Shown here in pieces: positions 43,677 through 52,161 of a stretch of DNA of 55,350 nucleotides (position 1 is the stretch's first letter; every line of letters starts with the position of its first letter). Source of the stretch: Atopobiaceae bacterium (GTDB lineage Bacteria; Actinomycetota; Coriobacteriia; Coriobacteriales; Atopobiaceae); the NCBI GenBank assembly GCA_017941705.1, contig JAGAVX010000104.1, forward strand, positions 1 through 55,350, read 5' to 3'. The position numbers and the translations under genes are program-made. Under the pieces are notes generated by a model. It was not told the DNA's origin. It ran no database searches and was given only the letters and a program-made list of their open reading frames with translations.

Positions 43677-44639
43677 CTAGCGGCGACGACCAAACACGAG
43701 CGTCGTGTCACCAACCCTGATCTCGTCTCCATCGACGAGCTTGTGCTGTCCCTGGAGCTTCGCGCCATTGAGATAGGTGCCGTTGGTGCTTCCCAGGTCA
43801 AAGACCAGCCACTCCGTGCCGGTGTAGGTCAGCTTGAGATGCTTGCCCGACACCTTGCCATCGTCAACCACGATGTAGCCACTGGAGTCACGGCCGATCG
43901 TGATGTCCTCTGCCGGCAGGTCGTAGATGTTGCCGCCGCCATTGCCGGTGCGCACGGTCAGCGTGTCGCCAGTACGGGGAACGTCGATGATGGTGGCAGC
44001 CTGGGGCTTGCGATCGATAATCGTTGCGGTCGATGCAACCGGGCCGGCCGATGCAACCGGGCTCATGCTCGGAATGGGAGTCGGGGCAGGGGTCGAGACG
44101 GCATTCGCCTGTGCACGCGACACGTCGTCAACCTTGCGCTCAAGACTGGACATCTGGCTGTTGAAGGCCTGCACGAACTCGGTCGAGGGCCTCGAGCGCT
44201 GAACGGTGCTGGCATAGATGACCACGCCGATGATGGAGAGCACCATGCCCAGGAGAGCGACCATGGCGATCATGGGGCCATACCCGCGAACAAGCCAGTT
44301 GACGTTCCAGTTGATGGCTGCGGGATAGTACGGGGTCAGCGGCTCTGCGCCGAGTCGAACCAAAGTGGTAACGCCATCAGCGTTGCCAGTAAAGCGGAAG
44401 ATGAAAGCCGGAATGACGAAGAAGAACCCCAGCATGGCAAGAATGCGCGGTACGAGCGCCTGCTGATCCTTGTGCTTGGTAATCGAGTCGAAGAACACCC
44501 AGAACAGGATCGCGATAGCCACGAGCAGGAAGATGTACATTCCCCACTCGTACAGCCAGCTGAAGCCCTGGAGCTCGGCCAGTTTCTGCTGGACCCACGC
44601 TGCGTCGTAGTTGATCTCAAAGTAAGTCGTGCCGTTCAT
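43677..44639 (-). CDS. Membrane protein with cytoplasmic FHA domain
   Basis: A 320-residue protein with three membrane helices (about 34-50, 64-84, 121-143), a Pro/Ser-rich linker, and a C-terminal FHA domain (about 225-320) with IGR (248-250), S264, H267 and STNGT (284-288), the phospho-Thr-binding residues. Two ATIID motifs (T206 and T216) precede the FHA domain and look like kinase target sites, as in FhaA/GarA-type proteins where phosphorylation drives self- or partner binding. The ATG at 44639 has GAAGGAGAGG upstream; an ATG seven codons earlier overlaps that site. It is probably the adaptor between the cluster kinases and the membrane proteins. Confidence 0.9.
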   Translation of the reverse strand: MNGTTYFEINYDAAWVQQKLAELQGFSWLYEWGMYIFLLVAIAILFWVFFDSITKHKDQQALVPRILAMLGFFFVIPAFIFRFTGNADGVTTLVRLGAEPLTPYYPAAINWNVNWLVRGYGPMIAMVALLGMVLSIIGVVIYASTVQRSRPSTEFVQAFNSQMSSLERKVDDVSRAQANAVSTPAPTPIPSMSPVASAGPVASTATIIDRKPQAATIIDVPRTGDTLTVRTGNGGGNIYDLPAEDITIGRDSSGYIVVDDGKVSGKHLKLTYTGTEWLVFDLGSTNGTYLNGAKLQGQHKLVDGDEIRVGDTTLVFGRRR

Positions 44640-44758
44640 GATTGCCTCTCCTTCGTTCAAGATGGGAACGCTTTCTCTTGGGCATCATAGTATGTGCCCC
44701 TCCGGCATTTTTGTTGCGCAACATATGCGCAGCCGGAAGAATTCGTGACACAGCAGCG

Positions 44759-45715
44759 CTATCCTCGTACGCTCATCACCAAAAAGCGCGTGTACCTGCC
44801 CAAACACAACGTATCGCCCGGATGGATCTCGACAGGCGCGCTCGGCGCCTCACCACGCACGGCGCGAGGCAGCTCTATGGGAACGATTTCTTGGGTGCTT
44901 CCCGAGATGAGGTATGTGCCATTGGTCGATTTCATTCCGCGTGCCCACCAGCTTCCACCCTGGCACCATACGACGAGATGTTGGCGCGAAACGTCCACCT
45001 CTACGTCGGTGATGGCGCTCGACGCCACGGGCAAGGACCCAATCACGGTGCCAGACGGATCGAGCGAGAGGGGGTGAATGGGTGGCCGTACCGCGCCGTT
45101 GACAACACGCACAAGGCCCAACTGGTCGGTTGCCTCTAGACCTATTACCGTGCCACCACGCTTGGGCCCGCCAGAAATAACCGTGCCAAGCGAAGAGGCC
45201 AGGTGCTGCTGAGTAAACCGCTCGACAGCCGCCGATGCGGCATGGGGGTCAGCCAGGCAACCCACGGCAATGAAGGCCATCACCAAGAGAACTGCCCTGT
45301 CGTTCTGGCGCCTGAGGGATACCGAGCGCAGGCGCATGACCATGTTGGTGTAAATGCGCCCATCACGGCCATAGGCATTGAGGATGCTGCTCATCTGCTG
45401 GGCGACCTCACCACTGTATCGTCCCACGATACGAGCGTAGGCAGCCTCGCCTCCCCCGCATGCGGCCACCAATCTACTCGTAATAGTTTGGGCGCTCTGG
45501 GAGAAGTCCGCAAAGAGGGCGGGGTTGATGTTGTCGGGCTGCACATGCACTACGTCACGTGACAGAAAGGTGCGTTCGCTGATGCGACTCCGTGGAGACC
45601 TGCCGGCAAAAATAGGACGCTCCGAAAGGAGGATCTGTGCTGCGTCGCGATTAGAAAGGTGGGCGGTTTTCCTGAGTTCGTCATACATGTAGGAACCAGG
45701 AGTCTGGTTGAACAT
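44759..45715 (-). CDS. FHA-domain protein, first gene of the phospho-signalling cluster
   Basis: A 318-residue protein. Residues 1-140 are an unassigned helical region, with one hydrophobic segment (AVLLVMAFIAVGCLA, about 141-155). The FHA domain is C-terminal (about 222-318), with SRQH (243-246) and STNGT (263-267). Three TVI motifs (T178, T189 and T223) precede it and are candidate phospho-Thr sites. The open frame starts at 45757, but the ATG at 45715 has TTGGAGG upstream. A candidate promoter lies about 60 bases before it. The FHA membrane gene follows after 119 bases. Confidence 0.85.
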   Translation of the reverse strand: MFNQTPGSYMYDELRKTAHLSNRDAAQILLSERPIFAGRSPRSRISERTFLSRDVVHVQPDNINPALFADFSQSAQTITSRLVAACGGGEAAYARIVGRYSGEVAQQMSSILNAYGRDGRIYTNMVMRLRSVSLRRQNDRAVLLVMAFIAVGCLADPHAASAAVERFTQQHLASSLGTVISGGPKRGGTVIGLEATDQLGLVRVVNGAVRPPIHPLSLDPSGTVIGSLPVASSAITDVEVDVSRQHLVVWCQGGSWWARGMKSTNGTYLISGSTQEIVPIELPRAVRGEAPSAPVEIHPGDTLCLGRYTRFLVMSVRG

Positions 45716-45774
45716 AGGGCCTCCAAGGAAGCGCGAGCTGGATCTCGCACGGCACACGTTTTATTCAGTTATAG

Positions 45775-45803
45775 ATTGTAGTCTTTAAGCAGAGTGTGTC
45801 TAA
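45775..45803 (-). promoter_or_regulatory. Candidate promoter of the FHA/vWA/PP2C/kinase cluster
   Basis: On the minus strand TTAGAC (45798-45803), a 17-base spacer and TACAAT (45775-45780). The -35 is a weak match. It lies about 60 bases upstream of the first FHA gene's ATG. Confidence 0.5.
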
Positions 45804-45858
45804 CGCGGCAACAGAGCTGCGGGGGCCAGCGCATGACGCATGGGGGCGAAGCGGATAA

Positions 45859-47175
45859 TTAGCTAAGCTCTTCCTCTTCGCCCGCCTCCTTCTTCTCGGG
45901 CGCTGTGACACGCAGCATCGAGAGACGCCGGCCCCGCATCGACTGCACGCGGAACTGGTAGCCCTCGCGCTCAAACACGTCACCGGGCTGCGGCACCGAG
46001 TCGGCAAGCTCGAGCACAAAGCCGGCCACCGTCTCGTACTCGTCAGAGTCCTCTATGGGCCAGCCCAGCTCGATGGCGTCATCGATGGAGAATCGCCCGT
46101 CGACGAGCCACTCGCGCTCGGAGAGCTGCGTGAGGTACTTGTTGTCGGGATCGAACTCGTCGGCGATCTCGCCCACGACCTCCTCGACGATGTCCTCGAT
46201 GGTGATGATACCGGCCGTACCGCCGTACTCGTCGACCACGATGACCATCTGGTCGTGGCTGTTCTGCATCTCGGACAGCAGCGGAATGATGTCCTTGGTG
46301 TCGGGCACGAACGCCGCCTGGCGCAGGTAGCGGCTGATTCGCTTGTCACCCGCGCCCTCGTCGACGATGGGGCTGATGATGTCCTTGATGTGCGCGATGC
46401 CCACGATGCGATCGACGTCCTCGTGGTACACCGGCAGACGAGAGTATCCCGTACGGCGCATGACCTCGAGCACCTCGGAGCACGTCTGGGTGTCCTCGAT
46501 GGCGCACATGTCGACGCGCGGGACCATGACCTCGCGCGCAATGGTATCGCCCAGGTCGATGACGTCGTGAATCATCGACTTCTCCTGCTCGGTGAGTTCC
46601 TCGGAGTCGGTCACCATGTAGCGGATCTCGTCCTCCGAGACCTCCTGGCGGTCATCGCCACTCTTGACACCCAGAAGCATGGCCAAGGCGTTGGCGCTGG
46701 CAGCCGTGAGGGCGACCAGGGGCTTGGCAATACGTGAGAAGGTGCTGATGGGCCCTGCCACGCTCTTCGAGACGCCCTCGGGGTCAGCCAAGGCGATGCG
46801 CTTGGGCACAAGCTCGCCCACGACGATAGAGAAGTACGAAACGATAAGGGTGATGACCACGGTCGAGAGGGTGCCGGCGCCCTGGGCGGGCACACCAAGC
46901 GAGACCAGAACCTTCGCGAGGGGCGCGGAGAGGTTGGTCGCCGCGAACGCGGACGAGAAGAACCCAACGAGCGTGATGGCCACCTGAATGGCAGCTAGGA
47001 ACTCACCCGAGTCGCCCGAGACCTCGGCGGCTTTCTTGGCCTTGAGGTCACCTTCCTCGGCCTCGTGCTCCAACACGACCTTCTTTGCCGTGGACAAGGC
47101 CATTTCGGACATCGAGAAGAATCCGTTGACCAGCGTGAGCAAGAACGTGACAGCGATAGATATGGCTATGTCCAT
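45859..47175 (-). CDS. CNNM/CorC-type (hemolysin-family) membrane protein
   Basis: A 438-residue protein. An N-terminal CNNM (DUF21) membrane domain (about 1-195) carries NGFFSMSEMALSTAKK. Paired CBS domains (about 205-330; DTIAREVMVPRVDM) and a CorC_HlyC domain (about 345-425; TVAGFVLELADSVPQPGDVF) follow. Bacterial CorC/CNNM proteins are Na+-coupled Mg2+ exporters or metal-homeostasis factors, so the old hemolysin label is probably wrong. This is a second Mg-linked gene in the window. AGGAGG lies 14 bases before the ATG, slightly far. It is monocistronic. Confidence 0.93.
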   Translation of the reverse strand: MDIAISIAVTFLLTLVNGFFSMSEMALSTAKKVVLEHEAEEGDLKAKKAAEVSGDSGEFLAAIQVAITLVGFFSSAFAATNLSAPLAKVLVSLGVPAQGAGTLSTVVITLIVSYFSIVVGELVPKRIALADPEGVSKSVAGPISTFSRIAKPLVALTAASANALAMLLGVKSGDDRQEVSEDEIRYMVTDSEELTEQEKSMIHDVIDLGDTIAREVMVPRVDMCAIEDTQTCSEVLEVMRRTGYSRLPVYHEDVDRIVGIAHIKDIISPIVDEGAGDKRISRYLRQAAFVPDTKDIIPLLSEMQNSHDQMVIVVDEYGGTAGIITIEDIVEEVVGEIADEFDPDNKYLTQLSEREWLVDGRFSIDDAIELGWPIEDSDEYETVAGFVLELADSVPQPGDVFEREGYQFRVQSMRGRRLSMLRVTAPEKKEAGEEEELS

Positions 47176-47635
47176 GCGCGGTAGCGCAACCTCCTTGGAC
47201 GGTGACGTAACCTCTCTATGATAACAGGCATTTTGTGCCCGCTCATCGCGAGTGGTATCGCTTACACACCGTGCACAACCTGATAGCAGCTCAAGAAGGG
47301 TGAACCGTTGTCCGAGGGACAGCCGCGCGCAAACATGACGGAATCGCGAGAACGTGTCATGGGCGCAATTCGAAGGAGCAAGACGACCGATGGCAGCCGT
47401 CCTTGCCAGTCTTTCATTTGCGCAGGTACAGGGCTTGCACGCAGAGAGTCATCGCACGAGTCGTGTGTGCCTTGTGAAGCAGTCGGCCCGTTTTTTGCCA
47501 CCACACAAGCACCAACACCTCCACAAGCTGGGGATTGCTACCCAGCTGCAACACAGCTGCGACCAAACACGTGGTCATACCACAACCTTGCCTCTCTAAC
47601 CTATTTGCCCCACAGCAAGCGAAAGGGAGGGAATC
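47176..47635. other. 460-base intergenic region between divergent genes
   Basis: No gene I can support. A plus-strand frame beginning with a TTG at 47308, after AGAAGGGTG, gives MSEGQPRANMTESRERVMGA and then loses any protein-like character, so it may be a decayed gene start. The right end is the leader of the 83-residue gene. Confidence 0.4.
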
Positions 47636-47887
47636 ATGGCATTGTGCTGGCCAGACAAGAAGGTGGCGCTCGATATCGTCGAGGAGCCCGTCGAGGTTTC
47701 AACCTATAGGCGAAAGGACGGATGGACCATCGTCCGCGTGAACAGTGATGACCTGGTGGACTATGCGATCTTCCGCAAGACTATGAGCTGCGTGGCAGAG
47801 CTGCTTGGAAGCGAAGCCCCGCAGGACCCCGAATGGGCAGAGAAGAACCGACGGCTGCACGCCGCACTCATCGACCGCGTAGCATAA
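47636..47887 (+). CDS. Small protein resembling the C-terminal half of a VSR/DUF559-type nuclease fold
   Basis: An 83-residue plus-strand protein with AAAGGGAGGG directly before its ATG. CWPDKKVALDIVEEP followed by GWTIVRVNSDDLVDY resembles the core strand (with an acidic residue) and the following GW-x-V-x-R-V strand of VSR-like nucleases. The C-terminus PQDPEWAEKNRRLHAALI is like that seen in Coriobacteria DUF559-type proteins. The N-terminal helix and other catalytic acids are missing, so it is either a remnant or a small stand-alone protein. No operon partner is visible. The family call is tentative. Confidence 0.55.
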   Translation: MALCWPDKKVALDIVEEPVEVSTYRRKDGWTIVRVNSDDLVDYAIFRKTMSCVAELLGSEAPQDPEWAEKNRRLHAALIDRVA

Positions 47888-47921
47888 AACGAGGGGTCCC
47901 CGGTGTTTCCGAGGACCCCTC
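47884..47921 (-). terminator. Shared terminator between convergent genes
   Basis: GAGGGGTCC (47891-47899) pairs with GGACCCCTC (47913-47921). On the minus strand it is followed by GTTTTA, serving the EF-G-like gene; it can also stop the 83-residue gene. Confidence 0.7.
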
Positions 47922-47957
47922 CCGAGTCGTTTGGCGTGTGGTCAGCCAGCCGTTGGC

Positions 47958-50018
47958 TTAGCGCTCGCCAGAGGCGCGCTTCTCCTGGTACTCAGCGGCG
48001 AGCTTCTGCTGCACGTCGTGCGGCACCTGCTCGTAGCCGCTGATCTCGAGCTCGAACTCGCCCGTGCCACGCGAGAGCGAACGCAGGCGGGTGGCGTAGT
48101 CGGTGACCTCGGCGTACGGCACGGTGGCCTCGACCATGGTCTCGCCGGCACCAGCGGCGCCCATGCCCTCGACGCGGCCGCGGGAGGCACTGATGTCGCC
48201 CATGACCGAGCCGGCGTAGCTCTCGGGAACCGTCACCTTGAGGTGTGCCATGGGCTCGAGCAGCACGGGCTCGGCCTGTGCCACGGCGTCCTGGAAGCCA
48301 AGGCGGGCAGCCGTCTTGAAGGCCATCTCGTTGGAGTCGACCGGGTGGAACTGGCCGTCGTACACGGCGACCTTGACGTCGATGACCGGATAGCCGGCAA
48401 GCACGCCGCCAGCCATGGTCTCCTGCACGCCCTTGTCGATGGCAGGAATGAAGCCGCGCGGGATGGCGCCGCCGACGACCTCGTCCAGGAACTCGTAGCC
48501 CTGGTCGGGATTCGGCTCGATGCGCAGGCGGCAGTCGGCGAACTGGCCGGAGCCACCGGTCTGCTTCTTGTGGCGACCATGACCAGTAGCGGTGCGACGG
48601 ATGGTCTCGCGGTACGGAATGCGCAGCTTGACCGTACGGGCCGTCACCTTGGCGCGCTCCTCGAGGCGGTCGAGCAGCACGGATACCTGAGCCTCGCCGA
48701 TGGCGGAGACGACCGTCTGGCCGGTCTCCTCGTCACGCTCGACCTTGAGGGTGGGATCGGCGTCAGCGGACTTCTGCAGGAAGTCGTACACCTTGCCCTC
48801 GGTGCCACGGACCTCGGGCTCGATGGCGATGCGATAGAGCGAGTTGGGGAAGCGGAAGGCGGCAGCCTCGACCTTGCCGGTGACCGACAGGGTGTCGCCG
48901 GTAAGGGCATCGAGCTTGGGAACGACGCAGATATCGCCAGCGGCGACGGTCTTGACCTCGGAGGTGTCGCGGCCGGTCATGCTGTACAGGTGGCCAAGGC
49001 GCTCGTTCTTGCGGGTACGAGCGTTGGTGAGCTCCACGCCCGGCGTGATGGTGCCGGCGAGGACCTTGATGAACGACAGCTTGCCGTTCTGCGGGTCGTT
49101 GAGGCTCTTGAAGACGAAGGCCACGGGACGGTCGTCATCGGGCGAGATGTCAAGCTGCTCGCCGTTGACCAGCGGGATGCGGCCAAAGTCCGCCATGGTG
49201 GGGAACCACTGGACGGCGGCGTTCATGATCGAGATGATGCCCTCCTCCTTGACGGCGGATGCCGCAAAGACGGGAACGAACACGCGCTCCTTGATGGCGG
49301 TGGCGAGCAGGTTCTCGAGCTCCTCCTGGGTGATCTCCTCGCCCTCGAGGTACTTCATCATGATCTCGTCGTCGGCCTCGGCCACCAGGTCAACCAGCTC
49401 CTCGCGGGCGGTCTCGGCAGCATCGGCGAACTCGGCGGGGATGTCCTCCTCGACGACCTTGGCACCCTCGAGGTGACGGGCCTTCATGTGCACGATGTCG
49501 ATGATGCCGGCAAAGGCGTCACCGGTGCCCATGGGGATGGTCACGGCGCCCAGACGATTGCCAAAGCGCTCCTTGCAGGCTTCCAGCGCCGCATCGAAGT
49601 CAGACTCGGGACGGTCGAGGCGGTTGATCACCACGGCGCGGGCGATGGAGAGGTCCTCGGCGGCAAACCACAGACGGGTCGTGGTGGTCTGGGGGCCGTC
49701 GTTGGCGTCGACCAGGAACAGCGCGGTCTCGGCGGCGGACATGGCAGTGTAGGCGTCGCCCACGAAATCGGGGTAGCACGGGGCGTCAAGCACGTTGATA
49801 CGAGTGCCCTCCCAATCGATGGGAGCCATGGTCGTGGAGATGGAGAATCCGCGTGCACCCTCCTGGCCATCATAGTCGAGCGTGGGCTTGGTGCCGGCAT
49901 GGCCACCCAGACGGCTGGTCTTGCCCGTAAGATGCAGCATAGCCTCGGCGACCATGGTCTTGCCCGTACCGGCCTGGCCGACGAGCACCACGTTCTTGAC
50001 AGGTACTTCCTTTGCCAT
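47958..50018 (-). CDS. EF-G-like translational GTPase paralogue
   Basis: A 686-residue protein with all EF-G domains. The GTPase motifs differ from true EF-G: G1 is GQAGTGKT (14-21) rather than AHIDAGKT, G3 is DAPCYPDF rather than DTPGHVDF, and G4 is NRLDR. This matches the actinobacterial EF-G-like family (FusA2-like), whose role is unclear but may concern ribosome stress or recycling. Domain IV sequence (GHGRHKKQTGGSGQFADCRL) is well kept. The main fusA is probably elsewhere with rpsL/rpsG. The ATG has AGGAGGAACT upstream. The gene is divergent from the rRNA methyltransferase. Confidence 0.9.
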   Translation of the reverse strand: MAKEVPVKNVVLVGQAGTGKTMVAEAMLHLTGKTSRLGGHAGTKPTLDYDGQEGARGFSISTTMAPIDWEGTRINVLDAPCYPDFVGDAYTAMSAAETALFLVDANDGPQTTTTRLWFAAEDLSIARAVVINRLDRPESDFDAALEACKERFGNRLGAVTIPMGTGDAFAGIIDIVHMKARHLEGAKVVEEDIPAEFADAAETAREELVDLVAEADDEIMMKYLEGEEITQEELENLLATAIKERVFVPVFAASAVKEEGIISIMNAAVQWFPTMADFGRIPLVNGEQLDISPDDDRPVAFVFKSLNDPQNGKLSFIKVLAGTITPGVELTNARTRKNERLGHLYSMTGRDTSEVKTVAAGDICVVPKLDALTGDTLSVTGKVEAAAFRFPNSLYRIAIEPEVRGTEGKVYDFLQKSADADPTLKVERDEETGQTVVSAIGEAQVSVLLDRLEERAKVTARTVKLRIPYRETIRRTATGHGRHKKQTGGSGQFADCRLRIEPNPDQGYEFLDEVVGGAIPRGFIPAIDKGVQETMAGGVLAGYPVIDVKVAVYDGQFHPVDSNEMAFKTAARLGFQDAVAQAEPVLLEPMAHLKVTVPESYAGSVMGDISASRGRVEGMGAAGAGETMVEATVPYAEVTDYATRLRSLSRGTGEFELEISGYEQVPHDVQQKLAAEYQEKRASGER

Positions 50019-50201
50019 AGTTCCTCCTAAAACTCATGCGGCCACCACGTGCTAGGCTTCCTCGGGTGGCAGCCGCGCTTTTCCGCATGGGCGTGCAGCG
50101 CACGTATTTCTCACCATAGCCGCACGAGCGCCCGCGATAAATGTCTTATCGGGAGGCGGCGTGGTTGTAGGCGTGGCTGTGGCATCTTCTTTGCCAGCTG
50201 C

Positions 50202-50207
50202 TACACT
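50202..50207 (+). promoter_or_regulatory. Candidate -10 box giving a leaderless mRNA
   Basis: TACACT ends six bases before the methyltransferase ATG, and there is no ribosome site. If used, transcription would start at or next to the ATG. No good -35 is seen. Confidence 0.4.
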
Positions 50208-50213
50208 TGCGGT

Positions 50214-51395
50214 ATGGGATACAAGACATACATATGCCCGACGTCCAAGAACTGTGGAGGCTGCGAGACGCTCGCGGTCCCCTACCCCATACAGCTCGAG
50301 CGCAAGCAGCAGCAGGTCGAGGAGCTGTTTGCCGACATCGTCGACTCTGGCAGCGACGTGCTGCAGCCCATCGTGGGGATGGACGAACCCGTCAGGTTTC
50401 GCAACAAGGCGGCGACCCCCTTTGCGCCGGGCCCCAAAGGGACCATACGCAGCGGATTCTTTGCCAAGGGGACGCATCGCATCGTACGCTGCCGCAGCTG
50501 CCTAGTCGAAGACGAGCGCTGCCGCCGCGTGCTGGACTCGTTTGCCAAGACGTCGGAGCTGTGCAAGGTAGCCGCCTACGACGAGGACAAGGGCCGCGGC
50601 CTGCTGCGCCATGCCGTAGTGCGCGCCGGTTGGAAGACTGACGAGCTGCTGCTGACCATCGTCGCCAATGGCGAGCGCCTGCCCCGCGAGCGCGAGCTCG
50701 TCAAGCGCATCGTAAAGCACGCCCCCGACATCACCGCCATCGCGCTCAACACCAACGTGCGCAAGACCAACGCCATCCTCGGTCCGACCTCGCGCCCCCT
50801 GTACAACGGAGGCGTCATGCACGACCAGCTGCTGGGCGTGACCTTTGAGATCGGCCCCACGAGCTTCTACCAGACGAACCCCTCGCAGACTGAGGTGCTC
50901 TACCGCCTTGCCATCGAGGGAGCCCAGCTGCAGGCAGGGATGCGCGTTCTGGATGCCTACTGTGGCATCGGGACCATCGGGCTTTGCGCAGCATCGCAGG
51001 TGGACGGCCTCACGGTGACGGGCGTCGAGCTTGGCAAGGGCGCCGTTGCCGATGCCCGCCGCAACGCACGGATCAACGGACTCGACGGGCAATGCCGCTT
51101 TGTGTGCGCAGACGCAACCGCCTTCATGAAGGACACGGCCAAACGCGGCGAGCGTTACGACGCGGTGATCATGGACCCGCCGCGCGCCGGATCGACACCG
51201 GAGTTCCTGGCGAGCATTCTCGCGCTAGCCCCCAGACGTGTGGTGTACGTCTCGTGCAACGCCGTGACCCAGCGGCGTGACCTCGACCAACTGCTGGCGG
51301 GCGGATACCGCATCGAGCGTCTGACGCCCGTTGACATGTTCCCCCACACCAAGCACGTCGAGACGGTGGCACTGCTGGCAAAGAAACGCAAATAG
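50214..51395 (+). CDS. 23S rRNA uracil-5-methyltransferase of the RlmD/TrmA family
   Basis: A 393-residue SAM-dependent enzyme that makes 5-methyluridine in RNA. An N-terminal Fe-S site has C8, C14, C17 and C96. The SAM motif is DAYCGIGTIGL (247-257), MDPPRAG (320-326) follows, and the catalytic Cys is C348 in YVSCNAVTQRRDL. The TRAM domain found in many RlmD/RlmCD proteins is absent. Whether it modifies U1939, U747 or both cannot be told. The frame runs upstream to 50049, but homology begins at the ATG at 50214, which lacks a ribosome site and may be leaderless. Confidence 0.88.
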   Translation: MGYKTYICPTSKNCGGCETLAVPYPIQLERKQQQVEELFADIVDSGSDVLQPIVGMDEPVRFRNKAATPFAPGPKGTIRSGFFAKGTHRIVRCRSCLVEDERCRRVLDSFAKTSELCKVAAYDEDKGRGLLRHAVVRAGWKTDELLLTIVANGERLPRERELVKRIVKHAPDITAIALNTNVRKTNAILGPTSRPLYNGGVMHDQLLGVTFEIGPTSFYQTNPSQTEVLYRLAIEGAQLQAGMRVLDAYCGIGTIGLCAASQVDGLTVTGVELGKGAVADARRNARINGLDGQCRFVCADATAFMKDTAKRGERYDAVIMDPPRAGSTPEFLASILALAPRRVVYVSCNAVTQRRDLDQLLAGGYRIERLTPVDMFPHTKHVETVALLAKKRK

Positions 51396-51446
51396 CGTAA
51401 TTGACAAGACTTGCAAAGAGGTCGCCGGAGGGGCCTCGGCCTTGAC

Positions 51447-51490
51447 AAAAGACCCAGCGAACGCCATGCCTGCATGGGCGTACGCTGGGT
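51447..51490 (-). terminator. Terminator of purM-purN
   Basis: On the minus strand ACCCAGCGTACGCC...GGCGTTCGCTGGGT is followed by CTTTTG. It may serve the convergent methyltransferase too. Confidence 0.8.
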
Positions 51491-51520
51491 GATTGATGCC
51501 ACACGATTCCGGTGAAGCCG

Positions 51521-52129
51521 CTACGAGATGACTACCTTCCCGTCTGCCCCTACGCTCACGCGACCCTCGGCAAGCAGCTGGATAGTGTCGGGATACAGCA
51601 CGTGCTCGATCTCGTGGATATGCTCCTCAAGCTCGTCCACGGTCCAGCCCTCCTCCACCGCCAGCGCCTGCTGGGCGATGATGGGGCCGCAGTCGTACTT
51701 GTCGTCGGCAAAGTGAACCGTCACGCCCGTCACCTTGACGCCGTAGTCGTACGCATCCTGAATGGCGTGGGCGCCCTTGAAGCTCGGCAGCAGGGCCGGA
51801 TGCAGGTTGACCACGCGGTTGGGGAACGTCGCCAGGATCGGCGCGTGCACCATGCGCATGTAGCCGGCCATGATGACGTAATCCACGTCAGCCTTCTTGA
51901 GCATCGTGGCGATGACCTCGTCGGCCTTGATGGGATCGGCGTACAGCTCCTTCGACATGGTCATCGTCTGAATGCCCGCCTTTTCGGCGCGCTTGAGGCC
52001 GTACGCGCTGGGCCGCGAGCTGATGACCAGCTCGATGGTCGCATCGAGCGTCCCCTCGGCGATGCGATCGATGATGGCCTGCAGGTTGGTGCCGCTGCCC
52101 GACAGAAGAACTCCCAGCTTGATGCTCAT
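51521..52129 (-). CDS. purN: Phosphoribosylglycinamide formyltransferase
   Basis: A 202-residue enzyme that transfers a formyl group from 10-formyl-THF to GAR, the third step of purine synthesis. VLLSGSGTNLQAIID is the N-terminal phosphate loop. The catalytic residues N108, H110 (NLHPALLPSFKG) and D146 (YDCGPI) are present. The ATG has AAGGAGGGAG upstream and follows purM by 32 bases. A terminator comes after it. Confidence 0.97.
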   Translation of the reverse strand: MSIKLGVLLSGSGTNLQAIIDRIAEGTLDATIELVISSRPSAYGLKRAEKAGIQTMTMSKELYADPIKADEVIATMLKKADVDYVIMAGYMRMVHAPILATFPNRVVNLHPALLPSFKGAHAIQDAYDYGVKVTGVTVHFADDKYDCGPIIAQQALAVEEGWTVDELEEHIHEIEHVLYPDTIQLLAEGRVSVGADGKVVIS

Positions 52130-52161
52130 GTTGCTCCCTCCTTACCAAGTGCCACCCGCTG

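Noticed and set aside
45859..47175. Hemolysin function
   Set aside because: The CNNM-CBS-CorC architecture indicates a metal-homeostasis membrane protein; the hemolysin label is historical.
47931..50030. A 699-codon plus-strand open frame opposite the EF-G-like gene
   Set aside because: Antisense artefact; the minus strand has all EF-G domains.
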